The notes under the pieces are model-generated. The model was not told where the DNA came from, did no database searches, and saw nothing but the letters and a program-made list of their open reading frames with translations. Below are positions 44,509 through 53,443 of a stretch of DNA of 64,000 nt, one piece after another. Every line of letters starts with the position of its first letter. Positions within the stretch are counted from its first letter, which is position 1. This stretch comes from JAIRQK01 sp047974135 (GTDB lineage Bacteria; Campylobacterota; Campylobacteria; Campylobacterales; Campylobacteraceae). The position numbers and the translations under genes are program-made. Location: positions 1-64,000 of the forward strand of contig JBKECC010000082.1 in NCBI GenBank assembly GCA_047974135.1. Reading direction: 5' to 3'.

Positions 44509-44909
44509 TGCAAGAAACATACATCTTAACAAGCAACATAATCTCATACTCGTCTATGATTTTTATCGTTTGCGCACTTTTTGGTGTTGCAATTTTTCTT
44601 TTTACAAGTGATATGGTACAACTAAAGAAAAGATACAAGCTTTTAATGCCAATGTATTATATGTTTTTCTCAATCATCTGCTTTTGTGGATTTATACTTT
44701 TAACGTTTAAGCATTTCACGTTTTCACTAACAAATTTTGTTATGCTCATCGTTTGGCTTATTATCCTTGCAACAAGTATAAAGTCTTATAAACTCTACAA
44801 AAACAGCACTTTATCTTTAAAATTTCAACAATTTACTCTTATAAAATATGTTAGTGATATATTGCTTGTTTTCTTAGTCTTTACATGTATAAAATATCTT
44901 GGACTCTAA
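44508..44909 (+). CDS. Small integral membrane protein
   Basis: A 133-residue protein with about four hydrophobic helices (about 10-32, 46-66, 70-90, 110-130). No known motif recognised. It overlaps the cytochrome lipoprotein stop (TAATG), so it could be a membrane partner of it. The last helix contains a one-mismatch palindrome (44881, encoding FTCI). Confidence 0.65.
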   Translation: MQETYILTSNIISYSSMIFIVCALFGVAIFLFTSDMVQLKKRYKLLMPMYYMFFSIICFCGFILLTFKHFTFSLTNFVMLIVWLIILATSIKSYKLYKNSTLSLKFQQFTLIKYVSDILLVFLVFTCIKYLGL

Positions 44910-44910
44910 A

Positions 44911-45585
44911 ATGCAATTTACGTATCACGAAGATGCAAAAAATAGCACTTTAAAGATTGAGGGACAAAGTTTTGTTCATCTTTTTAAATCAAGAAGAGCA
45001 AACACTGAGGAACTTTTAAACTTTAGAAATTTAAAAGATAACAATCTTTATCGTTACAAAATTTTAGAGATAAACAAAAAAGATGCTTTTTGTGAACTCA
45101 TTGAAACTCTGCAAGATGAGAAAAAAACACAAAAACCTTTCACTCTTGCTTGGAGTGTGATTGACCCAAAAACCATAGAAAAAACCCTTCCATTTTTAAA
45201 TGAGATAGGAGTTGAAAAGATAATTTTTGTCTATACAAGATTTTCACAACATAACTTCAAAATTGACATTGAAAAATTAAAAAGAGTTTTAATAAACTCT
45301 TGTGAGCAATGCGGAAGAGCCGATTTGATGGAGTTTGAAGTTATAAAATCGCTAAATGAATTTATGAAAAAATATGATGATTTTGGAGTTATAGACTTTT
45401 CATCAAATCGCATGGAAGAGTTTACATGTAAACTTCCAAACACTTGGCTTGTTGGCTGCGAAGGTGGATTTAGCAAAGAAGAAAAAGAGTTGCTAAGTCA
45501 AAAAATAACTATAGGATTTGAAACTTCAAATATTTTAAGAAGTGAAAGTGCTGCTGTTGCCATATCTTCAAAAATAATTCTTTAA
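44911..45585 (+). CDS. rsmE: 16S rRNA (uracil1498-N3)-methyltransferase
   Basis: A 224-residue SPOUT methyltransferase. Core visible: GVEKIIFVYTRFSQHN, NSCEQCGRADLM (about 133-144), the SAM-binding knot VGCEGGFSKEEKELL (about 182-196) and LRSESAAVAISSKIIL at the C-terminus. I chose ATG 44911 over the TTG at 44899, since family members begin MQF. A palindrome at 45422 encodes FTCK. Confidence 0.93.
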   Translation: MQFTYHEDAKNSTLKIEGQSFVHLFKSRRANTEELLNFRNLKDNNLYRYKILEINKKDAFCELIETLQDEKKTQKPFTLAWSVIDPKTIEKTLPFLNEIGVEKIIFVYTRFSQHNFKIDIEKLKRVLINSCEQCGRADLMEFEVIKSLNEFMKKYDDFGVIDFSSNRMEEFTCKLPNTWLVGCEGGFSKEEKELLSQKITIGFETSNILRSESAAVAISSKIIL

Positions 45586-45612
45586 CATCTTGAATTCTCA
45601 TCAACTTTTTGT

Positions 45613-45618
45613 TATAAT
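45613..45618 (+). promoter_or_regulatory. Extended -10 promoter for rpmE
   Basis: TG-T-TATAAT in the 110-bp spacer before rpmE, leaving a leader of about 70 nt. Confidence 0.5.
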
Positions 45619-45695
45619 CACAGCCCTTCTTATGACTATACTTAAATAAAACTATATTCAGAAGGTTAAATCATTTTAAATCTCAAGGAAAAATT

Positions 45696-45896
45696 ATGAA
45701 AAAAGATATACATCCAGAATACGTAGAGTGTACTGTAACTTGTGCTTGTGGCAATAGTTTTACAACTATGTCAAACAAAAAAGCAATGAGAATCGACATC
45801 TGCAGTTCTTGCCATCCATTTTTTACAGGAAGCGAGAAGATAGTTGACTCTGCTGGTCGTGTTGAAAAATTTAAGAAAAAATACAACATGAAATAA
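45696..45896 (+). CDS. rpmE: 50S ribosomal protein L31
   Basis: A 66-residue L31 of the zinc-binding (C+) type: C16, C18, C36 and C39 are the expected ligands, within MKKDIHPEY and CSSCHPFFTGSEK. AAGGA precedes the ATG. Followed after 12 bases by rsmI. Confidence 0.97.
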   Translation: MKKDIHPEYVECTVTCACGNSFTTMSNKKAMRIDICSSCHPFFTGSEKIVDSAGRVEKFKKKYNMK

Positions 45897-45897
45897 A

Positions 45898-45920
45898 AAA
45901 GTAAAGATTTGCTTTACTTT
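45898..45920 (+). promoter_or_regulatory. Hairpin enclosing the rsmI start codon
   Basis: AAAGTAAAG (45898-45906) and CTTTACTTT (45912-45920) form a perfect 9-bp stem. The 5-nt loop carries the TTG start of rsmI (45909-45911). No Shine-Dalgarno is visible. Translation from rpmE stopping just upstream could open it, giving coupling. Confidence 0.5.
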
Positions 45921-46727
45921 GTTCCTACCCCGATAGGAAATCTTGAAGATATTTCGGTAAGGGCTTTAAGGCTCCTTACCACAACTCCTATTATTTACTG
46001 CGAAGATACAAGAGTAACAAAAAAACTTATAACACTTTTAAAAGAAAAACACAACTTAACTTTTACATGTAACCAAACTTTTATATCTCTTCATTCACAC
46101 AATGAAGAAGAGACAGTAAAAAAGTTAAATGTGGAAGATTTTTTACAAAACGATGTTTTGTATGTAAGTGATGCTGGAATGCCAGGCATTAGTGATCCTG
46201 GTATTTTACTGGTAGAATTTGCACAAAAAAATGGCATAAAATATGAAGTTCTCCCAGGTGCAAACGCTGCTCTTGTTGGACTTGTCTCGAGCGGTTTTAG
46301 TGGAAACAGATTTTATTTTTATGGATTTTTACCGCACAAAAACGAAGCAAGAAAGAGTGAATTAACGCAGATTTTATCTTTTACATGTAATGTTATTTTA
46401 TATGAATCAACTCACAGAATTTTAAAACTCACCGAAGAATTTTCTCTTCTTGCCCCAAATAGAGAAATTTTTATCATTAAAGAAGCTACAAAAAAGTACG
46501 AAACTCATTTTTTAGGAACTGCAAAAGAGGTTCATGAAAAAATGAAAAATTCAAATACAAATGGCGAATTTGTAGTAATTTTAAAAGGTTTAGAGCAGCC
46601 AAAGGGCGAAGCACTTACAAAAGAAGATATTTTATCTTTAAATATACCAAACAAACAAAAAGCAAAACTTTTATCAAAAATGTCTGGAATCTCCACAAAA
46701 GAGTGGTACGAAAAGCTAAATAACTAA
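45909..46727 (+). CDS. rsmI: 16S rRNA (cytidine1402-2'-O)-methyltransferase
   Basis: A 272-residue tetrapyrrole-methylase-fold enzyme. Motifs: PTPIGNLEDISVRAL (about 6-20), YCEDTRVTKKL, SDAGMPGISDPG (about 93-104) and FYGFLP. The TTG start lies in a hairpin loop right after rpmE. Two palindromes (46063, 46381) encode FTCN in both places. Confidence 0.95.
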   Translation: MLYFVPTPIGNLEDISVRALRLLTTTPIIYCEDTRVTKKLITLLKEKHNLTFTCNQTFISLHSHNEEETVKKLNVEDFLQNDVLYVSDAGMPGISDPGILLVEFAQKNGIKYEVLPGANAALVGLVSSGFSGNRFYFYGFLPHKNEARKSELTQILSFTCNVILYESTHRILKLTEEFSLLAPNREIFIIKEATKKYETHFLGTAKEVHEKMKNSNTNGEFVVILKGLEQPKGEALTKEDILSLNIPNKQKAKLLSKMSGISTKEWYEKLNN

Positions 46728-46771
46728 GGCGTTTGGATTAAGTTTAAGCCATTTTGGATAAAATAGCCCCC

Positions 46772-47455
46772 ATGATTATTTACGGAAAACAACTATTTTT
46801 ACATCTGTTAAACCGCTATCCAAAGAGGATTTTGAACGTTTTTTTGGCAAAAGAGTGTGATAAAAAACTTTTTTCACAAATCGCAAGATTAAATGTTCCT
46901 ATTGAAAGATTAGATAGCAAAAAAGCTCAAGCTTTAGCTCGTGGTGGAAATCATCAAGGATTTTTGGCCCAGATTGAACCAGTGGAATTTGCAAGCTTTG
47001 ATGTGCTCAAAAAAGAGAAATTTTTAGTAATGCTTGTTGGTGTTACAGATGTTGGAAACATAGGAGCTATAGTTCGCTCAATCTACGCTTTTGGTGTTGA
47101 TGGACTTATCATCTCTGGTGTTAAACAGATTAACATGGAAGGTATTTTGCGAACAAGCAGTGCAGCGGCGTTTGAACTTCCAATTTGTTTGATGCAAAAT
47201 GAGTTAGATACTTTAAATGAGTTAAAACAAGTTGGTTTTGAACTAGTAGCAGCAGATATGAGTGGTGAAAACGTAAAAGATGCAAGTTTTAAAGATAAAA
47301 AAGTTTTAATAATGGGTAGTGAGGGCGATGGGCTTAACAAAAAAGTTCTAAACAAATGTGACAAAAAGGTTAGTATCCGCATGAAAAGAGTATTTGATTC
47401 TTTGAATGTTAGTGTTGCAACAGCTATTTTATGCGATAGGATGAGCAATGGATGA
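46772..47455 (+). CDS. rlmB: 23S rRNA 2'-O-methyltransferase, SpoU/RlmB family
   Basis: A SPOUT methyltransferase of about 227 residues. N-terminal substrate-binding domain starts IIYGKQLFLHLLNRYP; motif 1 TDVGNIGAIVRSIYAFGVDGLI; motif 2 IMGSEGDGL; motif 3 VRIPMKR-like SIRMKRVFDSLNVSVATAI. ATG 46772 is preferred over the in-frame TTG 46754. Neither has a good ribosome site. It overlaps the RodZ-like gene by 8 nt. Confidence 0.88.
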   Translation: MIIYGKQLFLHLLNRYPKRILNVFLAKECDKKLFSQIARLNVPIERLDSKKAQALARGGNHQGFLAQIEPVEFASFDVLKKEKFLVMLVGVTDVGNIGAIVRSIYAFGVDGLIISGVKQINMEGILRTSSAAAFELPICLMQNELDTLNELKQVGFELVAADMSGENVKDASFKDKKVLIMGSEGDGLNKKVLNKCDKKVSIRMKRVFDSLNVSVATAILCDRMSNG

Positions 47456-48305
47456 TATAAAGGTTTTAGAAGAGATAGGCTTACGTGAGGTTTCAAGAAA
47501 AACATACATTGAGACTAAATATCTAAAGTACATGGTTGAGAAAGATTTTGCAAAACTAAACCGTGCAAATGCTATAGGTTTTGCTAGAGTCATAAAAAGA
47601 GAGTATGGGCTAAATCTTGACAGTTGGATAGCCGAGTTTGAAGCTTTTTACAAAGAGAGTAATCCAGCAAAAGATGAAGAACAAATCTTCATAGATACAA
47701 GACCAAAACTACTGCAAAATAAAATATTTATAGTAGTCATCATAGTTTTTTTAATACTTCTTTGCGGATTTTTGTACTCATTTTTTACAAATAAGCAAAA
47801 TAATATAACAAATCTAAATACAAACATAAGTCAAGAAGTTATAGTTTCACCTATAGTTGAACAAGCAAGAGAGAATATAACAAATCTATCAAATACAGAA
47901 GTGATAAATGAAAACGCTTCTACTTTGAGTGCTATAAACCAAGAGATGGCTAATGAGCCTCAAAATATGACTAGATTTGAAAACGAAGTAGCACAGGTTG
48001 AAAACAAACCAAGCTTTGCTTATAGTGAGGCTATATTGAAGCCAAATGCGAAACTTTGGGTAGGAATTATAGATTTATCAGATTTTAAAAGAAAAGTTTA
48101 TACACAAAGTGAAGAGATAAAGATAGATTTAACAAAGGAACAAATCATTGTTACAGGACATGGAAACTTTGAGCTTCAAAATACAAATTCAAACGACTTA
48201 TCACTTAAAGGGCAATCTTCTGTTTTCTTATATGTAAAAGATAATACTATAAAACAGATAACAAGAGATGAGTTTAGAGCACTAAACAAGGGTAAATCTT
48301 GGTAA
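47448..48305 (+). CDS. RodZ-like HTH membrane protein
   Basis: A 285-residue protein. N-terminal HTH-like region (about 5-65: LEEIGLREVSRKTYIETKYLKYM), as in RodZ-type proteins. One transmembrane helix (about 92-112), then an Asn/Gln/Glu linker and a C-terminal beta-rich domain (about 190-285). This layout suggests a role in cell shape or division by analogy with RodZ. It overlaps the next gene by 7 nt. Confidence 0.65.
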   Translation: MDDIKVLEEIGLREVSRKTYIETKYLKYMVEKDFAKLNRANAIGFARVIKREYGLNLDSWIAEFEAFYKESNPAKDEEQIFIDTRPKLLQNKIFIVVIIVFLILLCGFLYSFFTNKQNNITNLNTNISQEVIVSPIVEQARENITNLSNTEVINENASTLSAINQEMANEPQNMTRFENEVAQVENKPSFAYSEAILKPNAKLWVGIIDLSDFKRKVYTQSEEIKIDLTKEQIIVTGHGNFELQNTNSNDLSLKGQSSVFLYVKDNTIKQITRDEFRALNKGKSW

Positions 48306-49105
48306 AAAAAATTATTTTAATATTTGCTCTTTGTTTTGTCGCTAATGCCGACTTACTCGAAGATAAAATTAAAAATTTTATTGGTGAAACAAAGTATAAT
48401 GAGTCAAAAAACTTAATATCATATCTATTTTCATCAACACAAAAATATTACAAAAATGATGATATTAATTCCATAGCAGTTTTAGAAACTTTGAAAGATG
48501 GTGGATTGATTGAACTTTTTTCTAAAGATCCTCAAGATATTGAACTTATCTTTACTACAAAATACCATCCAGTGATTTTCATGAGAGTTATATCGGAATC
48601 TTTAAACTCCATGGGTTATACTTATGTTTTAACCAAAAAAATTTCAAAATCAACAGAGGGTTTTATGTGGCATGTGGTAGTTGCAAGTAAAAATATCCCA
48701 AGTCCAATACTTTTAAATACCTTTTTAAACTCAAAAGGTTGTGAGATTGAAAATGTTGAAAAAGATGGAAATATTTGGAGATATAGTATCAATTCGGAAT
48801 TTGCAAAGATTGATTCGCTTGATATAAAAGTTGGTGAAAACGAACAGTTAAAAAAACCATTGGTCGCTTACATGGTGAGTGCGAAGGATGCTTCAAGTAT
48901 AACCATAAGAAGCCATAATGCAGATTTTTGGTACCCAAGAGTTACATTTCTTGATGGAAATTTAAAGTTAATAGAAAAAGTTGATATGGATGAGAGAAGA
49001 TATGCAGTAAAACTGAGTATTCCAAAAAATAGCGTTTACATAAAAATAGAAGATAAATATACACTTGAAAATATAAAAAGAGGACTGAACGTACTGCTAA
49101 ATTAG
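48299..49105 (+). CDS. Conserved periplasmic protein of unknown function
   Basis: A 268-residue protein with a signal peptide (about 1-17, FALCFVANA). The mature part mixes helices and strands and includes two separated repeats of the kind KPLVAYMVSAKD and HVVVASKNIPS. TTG start overlapping the end of the RodZ-like gene, so the two are probably coexpressed and may act together in the envelope. No family recognised. Confidence 0.6.
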   Translation: MVKKIILIFALCFVANADLLEDKIKNFIGETKYNESKNLISYLFSSTQKYYKNDDINSIAVLETLKDGGLIELFSKDPQDIELIFTTKYHPVIFMRVISESLNSMGYTYVLTKKISKSTEGFMWHVVVASKNIPSPILLNTFLNSKGCEIENVEKDGNIWRYSINSEFAKIDSLDIKVGENEQLKKPLVAYMVSAKDASSITIRSHNADFWYPRVTFLDGNLKLIEKVDMDERRYAVKLSIPKNSVYIKIEDKYTLENIKRGLNVLLN

Positions 49106-49136
49106 TAGCACAAAAAGCCTCAAAAAAGGATAAAAG

Positions 49137-50348
49137 ATGTTTGATGAGATTCGTTTTAATACAATAGAGAGATTGCCAAATTATGTTTTTGCGGTAATTA
49201 GCGAATTAAAATTAAAAGCCAGACAAAATGGAGATGATGTTATAGATTTTTCTATGGGAAATCCAGATGGCAGAACACCACAACACATAATAGATAAATT
49301 AATAGAATCAGCAAATAAGTCAAAAACCCATGGCTACTCAGCAAGTCAAGGTATTTATAAATTAAGACTAGCGATTTGTAACTTTTATAAAAGAAAATAT
49401 GGCGTTACGTTAGACCCAAACACAGAAGCTGTTGCAACTCTTGGAAGCAAAGAGGGTTATGTGCACATGGTTCAAGCTATAACAAATCCAGGTGATGTTG
49501 CTATCGTGCCTGACCCTTGTTATCCTATACACTCTTATGCATTTATAATCGCAGGCGCAAACGTGCACAAAATGGATTTAGATTTTAATGAACAGTTCGA
49601 GCTTGACACTGAGCAATTTTTTAAAAAATTAAAAAAAGCGATTAGTGAGAGTTTTCCAAAACCAAAATATGTAGTTGTAAACTTTCCTCACAATCCAACA
49701 ACTGTAACTGTTGAAAAAAGTTTTTATAAAGATTTGGTAGATTTAGCTAAAAAAGAGAGATTTTATATCTTAAGTGATATTGCTTATGCTGAACTTACCT
49801 TTGATGGATACAAAACCCCTTCTATTTTAGAGATTGAAGGTGCAAAAGATGTTGCAGTTGAGAGTTATACGCTTTCAAAAACTTACAATATGGCAGGCTG
49901 GAGAGTTGGTTTTGTGGTTGGCAATAAAAAAATAGTAGCAGCACTTAAAAAGATAAAATCTTGGTTTGATTATGGTATGTTTACACCAATCCAAGTTGCT
50001 TCAACTATAGCACTTGATGGACCACAAGAGTGTGTTGATGAAATCATTGATGTTTATAAAAAAAGAAGAGATGTTTTAATAGAGAGTTTCGCTGCAGCTG
50101 GTTGGGAGTTAAACAAACCAAAGGCGTCAATGTTCGTTTGGGCAAAATTGCCAGAATGTGCAACTCATTTAGGAAGTTTAGAGTTTTCAAAACAACTCTT
50201 AACAGAAGCGAAAGTAGCAGTAAGCCCAGGTGTTGGTTTTGGCGAATATGGTGAAGGGTATGTAAGAATTGCTCTCATTGAAAATGAAAACAGAATCCGT
50301 CAAGCAGCACGAAATATAAAAAAATATTTAAGTACATTAAAGAAGTAA
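49137..50348 (+). CDS. PLP-dependent aminotransferase, class I/II (LL-DAP/alanine type)
   Basis: A 403-residue enzyme. FSMGNPDGRTP (about 39-49), PDPCYPIHSYA (about 124-134), NFPHNPTT (about 182-189), SDIAYAEL and the PLP lysine in SYTLSKTYNMAGWRVGF (K about 251) are present. It resembles enzymes annotated as LL-diaminopimelate aminotransferase or AlaC in Campylobacterota. dapB and hom nearby fit aspartate-family synthesis, but the substrate is not proven. Confidence 0.88.
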   Translation: MFDEIRFNTIERLPNYVFAVISELKLKARQNGDDVIDFSMGNPDGRTPQHIIDKLIESANKSKTHGYSASQGIYKLRLAICNFYKRKYGVTLDPNTEAVATLGSKEGYVHMVQAITNPGDVAIVPDPCYPIHSYAFIIAGANVHKMDLDFNEQFELDTEQFFKKLKKAISESFPKPKYVVVNFPHNPTTVTVEKSFYKDLVDLAKKERFYILSDIAYAELTFDGYKTPSILEIEGAKDVAVESYTLSKTYNMAGWRVGFVVGNKKIVAALKKIKSWFDYGMFTPIQVASTIALDGPQECVDEIIDVYKKRRDVLIESFAAAGWELNKPKASMFVWAKLPECATHLGSLEFSKQLLTEAKVAVSPGVGFGEYGEGYVRIALIENENRIRQAARNIKKYLSTLKK

Positions 50349-50349
50349 G

Positions 50350-51627
50350 ATGATAAAAGTAGCAATTTTAGGGGTTGGCACAGTTGGCAGTAGTGTTGCA
50401 AATATCTTAGAAAAAAATGCCAAAATCATTGAAGCAAGAAGTGGAAAAAAAATCGTTCCTGTTATCGGCGTTGTAAAAAATTTAAACAAACAAAGAGATG
50501 TAAAAATACCTCTAACTGACGATATGGACAGTGTTTTAGATAGAAACGATATAGATATTTATGTTGAACTTATGGGTGGAGTTGATGAAGCATATAGGGT
50601 TGTAAAAAAAGTTTTACAAAAAGGCAAAACAGTAGTTACTGCAAATAAAGCGCTTCTAGCTTATCACAGATATGACTTGCAAAAAGATGCTAACGCAAAC
50701 GGTGCATCAATTGGTATAGAAGCAAGCGTTGCTGGCGGTATTCCTGTTATCAAAGCTTTGCGTGAAGGACTTAGTGCAAATCAAATCTTAGCGATTAAAG
50801 GCATTATTAACGGAACTTGTAACTATATCTTAACTAAGATGATGAATGAAAAAGTCTCATTTGCTGAAGTTTTAAAAGAGGCTCAAGAGTTAGGCTACGC
50901 AGAAGCCGATCCAACCTTTGATGTTGGCGGATTTGATGCTGCTCATAAACTTTTAATACTTGCAAGTATAGCTTATGGTATAGATGCTAAACCAGAAGAT
51001 ATTTTGATTGAAGGTATTGAAAACATTGGAAGCGAAGATATATATTTTGCAAAAGATTTTGAGTATAACATCAAGCTTCTAGGAATTGCAAAAAAAGTTG
51101 GCAAAAAAGTAGAACTTCGTGTGCATCCAGCACTTGTTCCAACTGAAAAAATGATAGCAAAAGTTGATGGAGTTATGAACGCAGTAAGTGTTGTTGGTGA
51201 CTGCGTTGGTGAAACTGTATATTATGGTGCAGGAGCTGGAGGAGACGCAACAGCAAGTGCCGTAATCGCTGATATTATTGACATAGTAAGAGAAGATAAA
51301 AACTCTCCAATGCTTGGTTACATGTACTCTCTAGATAAAGAAAAACTAACTCTTATGAGTCCAGATGATATAGAGACAAAATACTATTTTAGAGTAAAAG
51401 TAAAAGATGAGATTGGAGTTCTAGCAAAAATAGCTTCACTTTTAGAAAAATCAAATATTTCAATAGATAGCTTTTTGCAAAAACCAGAAATAAAACAATC
51501 ACTATTTACAACACTTCTTTTTGCAACACACAAATGCAAAGAAAAAGATGTAAAAAAAGCCCTAAAAGAGATAGAAACACAAGATTTTGTGGTTGAGAAA
51601 CCAGTTATGATTAGGATTGAGGATTAA
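50350..51627 (+). CDS. hom: Homoserine dehydrogenase
   Basis: A 425-residue enzyme with a C-terminal ACT domain. NAD(P) site GVGTVGSS (about 8-15), catalytic region TANKALLAYH (about 98-107), GIINGTCNYILTKM (about 156-169) and GYAEADPTFDVGGFDAAHK (about 183-201). The ACT domain (about 348-425) usually gives threonine feedback inhibition. A one-base palindrome variant at 51318 encodes GYMYS. Confidence 0.97.
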   Translation: MIKVAILGVGTVGSSVANILEKNAKIIEARSGKKIVPVIGVVKNLNKQRDVKIPLTDDMDSVLDRNDIDIYVELMGGVDEAYRVVKKVLQKGKTVVTANKALLAYHRYDLQKDANANGASIGIEASVAGGIPVIKALREGLSANQILAIKGIINGTCNYILTKMMNEKVSFAEVLKEAQELGYAEADPTFDVGGFDAAHKLLILASIAYGIDAKPEDILIEGIENIGSEDIYFAKDFEYNIKLLGIAKKVGKKVELRVHPALVPTEKMIAKVDGVMNAVSVVGDCVGETVYYGAGAGGDATASAVIADIIDIVREDKNSPMLGYMYSLDKEKLTLMSPDDIETKYYFRVKVKDEIGVLAKIASLLEKSNISIDSFLQKPEIKQSLFTTLLFATHKCKEKDVKKALKEIETQDFVVEKPVMIRIED

Positions 51628-51630
51628 AGG

Positions 51631-51963
51631 GTGGATACAAATGCTTTTGGCAAAAAAGCAGAAAAAACCGCAATAAAATACTTAAAAAAACAGGGATTAG
51701 AAGTTCTAAAAGAGAACTTTTATTCCCGTTTTGGTGAGATAGATATCATCGCAAAAGACAAAACAAAACTTCATTTCATAGAGGTAAAATCTACACAAAA
51801 TGATTACGATCCTCTATTTAGAATTACGCCTTCCAAATTAAATAAAATCATAAAAACGATAGAGTATTATTTCTTACAAAATAGCGAAAATATGGACTAT
51901 CAAATCGATGCAATAATAGTAAACAACGATAAAATAGAGTGGATAAAAAATATTGATTACTAA
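51631..51963 (+). CDS. YraN-family (UPF0102) endonuclease-like protein
   Basis: A 110-residue protein with the nuclease-fold core FGEIDIIAKDKTKLHFIEVKS (about 28-48: E29, D31, E45, K47). Function is unsettled for the family. GTG start, 3 bases after hom. Confidence 0.88.
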   Translation: MDTNAFGKKAEKTAIKYLKKQGLEVLKENFYSRFGEIDIIAKDKTKLHFIEVKSTQNDYDPLFRITPSKLNKIIKTIEYYFLQNSENMDYQIDAIIVNNDKIEWIKNIDY

Positions 51964-52008
51964 AACTTATTAGTCTAAATTAATAGGTTTTATTTAAAGT
52001 TATCAGTG

Positions 52009-52014
52009 TATAAT
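52009..52014 (+). promoter_or_regulatory. Candidate -10 for trxA
   Basis: TATAAT 36 bases before the trxA ATG in the 87-bp spacer after yraN. Confidence 0.45.
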
Positions 52015-52050
52015 TTGTAGAAATTTAGAAAATTCTGAGGAGAAACTAAA

Positions 52051-52368
52051 ATGGGTAAATATATCGAATTGACAACTTCAAATTTTGAAAATACGATAAA
52101 AGATGGTGTTGTTCTAGTTGATTTTTGGGCACCTTGGTGCGGACCTTGTAGAATGATAGCTCCAGTTATCGAAGAGCTAGCAAGCGAGTTTGAAGGAAAA
52201 GCAAAAATCTGCAAAGTAAATACAGACGAAGAGCAAGATATTGCTATAAAATATGGTATCCGCTCAATTCCAACAATCATGTTTTTTAAAGGTGGAGAGT
52301 TGGTTGACCAAATGGTTGGTGCTTCATCAAAACAGGTTTTAACAGATAAAATTAAATCTTTTCTTTAA
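52051..52368 (+). CDS. trxA: Thioredoxin
   Basis: A 105-residue thioredoxin with active site WCGPC (C30, C33) and cis-Pro segment RSIPTIMFF. Own promoter and GAGGAG site. It pairs functionally with trxB downstream. Confidence 0.97.
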   Translation: MGKYIELTTSNFENTIKDGVVLVDFWAPWCGPCRMIAPVIEELASEFEGKAKICKVNTDEEQDIAIKYGIRSIPTIMFFKGGELVDQMVGASSKQVLTDKIKSFL

Positions 52369-52370
52369 TA

Positions 52371-52395
52371 TTTTAGGCGAGCCTAAAAACTCGCC
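52371..52395 (+). terminator. Hairpins after trxA
   Basis: TTTTAGGC (52371-52378) pairs with GCCTAAAA (52381-52388). Alternatively GGCGAG (52376-52381) pairs with CTCGCC (52390-52395). Only one can form at a time. The second is followed by CCTTCTCT. Likely a terminator or processing site separating trxA from trxB. Confidence 0.5.
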
Positions 52396-52409
52396 CCTTC
52401 TCTAATAAA

Positions 52410-52459
52410 AAATTATTTACATGTAAGTATTAACTACAGTGTTTACATGTAAATAATTT
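52410..52459. repeat. 17-bp inverted repeat made of two palindromes before trxB
   Basis: Left arm AAATTATTTACATGTAA (52410-52426) and right arm TTACATGTAAATAATTT (52443-52459) are perfect inverted copies with a 16-bp spacer. Each arm carries an exact TTACATGTAA. It lies 18 bp upstream of the trxB ATG, where the trxB promoter or leader must be. Confidence 0.85.
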
Positions 52460-52476
52460 AAATAACAGGATAAAAA

Positions 52477-53430
52477 ATGAGCGACAAAATTTTAGATTTA
52501 GCAATCATAGGTGGCGGACCAGCTGGACTAAGTGCCGGGCTTTACGCAACAAGAGGCGGACTTAAAAACGTTGTTATGTATGAAAAAGGTGTTCTTGGCG
52601 GACAAATAACAAAAAGTAGCGAAATCGAAAATTACCCAGGTGCGATAGATGTTGTCTCTGGTTTAGAGTTAATGGAAAAATGGCCAGAGCAATGTATGAG
52701 ATTTGGTTTAAAACACGAAATGATTACAGTTTTAAGAGTAAGTAAAAATAGTGATGAAACATTCACGCTGCTTTTAGAAGACAAAAGCGAAGTAAAAGCA
52801 AAAAGTGTCATCGTTTGTACCGGTGCAAATCCTAAAAAATCAGGCGTAAAAGGTGAAGATGAATTTTATGGACGTGGAGTTAGCTTTTGCGCAACTTGTG
52901 ATGGATTTTTTTATAGAAATAAAGAAGTAGCAGTTTTAGGTGGTGGAGATGCTGCACTTGAAGAAGCACTATTTTTATCAAACCTTTGTTCGAAAGTTTA
53001 TGTTATCCATAGACGCGATAGCTTTAGAGCTTGTCCTGCAACAGTTCATAGAGCACAGAGAGTTGATAAAATAGAATTTATTTTAGACTCAACAGTAAAA
53101 GAGATTTATGGCGACAAAATGGGCGTTAATGGTGTTATTTTAACTAACAAAGAAGGAGTGGATAGAGACTTAAAAGTTCCTGGAATCTTTGTATTTGTTG
53201 GAATGCATGTAAACAATGAAGTTTTAAAACAATCTGACGGTAGCTTTATCTGCGATATGAGTGAAGGTGGAGAAGTTGTAGTTGATATAAATATGAAAAC
53301 TTCAACCAAAGGACTTTTTGCAGCTGGAGATATAAGGATTGACGCTGCTAAACAAGTTGTTTGTGCCGCAGGAGATGGCGCGCTTGCTGCGATTAGAGCT
53401 ATAACTTATTTAGAAACACTTCATCATTAA
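52477..53430 (+). CDS. trxB: Thioredoxin reductase
   Basis: A 317-residue flavoprotein: FAD site GGGPAGLSAG (about 12-21), redox pair CATC (C138, C141), NADPH site GGGDAALEEA and C-terminal FAD motif GLFAAGDIR. ATG preceded by AGGA. Confidence 0.97.
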   Translation: MSDKILDLAIIGGGPAGLSAGLYATRGGLKNVVMYEKGVLGGQITKSSEIENYPGAIDVVSGLELMEKWPEQCMRFGLKHEMITVLRVSKNSDETFTLLLEDKSEVKAKSVIVCTGANPKKSGVKGEDEFYGRGVSFCATCDGFFYRNKEVAVLGGGDAALEEALFLSNLCSKVYVIHRRDSFRACPATVHRAQRVDKIEFILDSTVKEIYGDKMGVNGVILTNKEGVDRDLKVPGIFVFVGMHVNNEVLKQSDGSFICDMSEGGEVVVDINMKTSTKGLFAAGDIRIDAAKQVVCAAGDGALAAIRAITYLETLHH

Positions 53431-53443
53431 TATAAGGATATAA

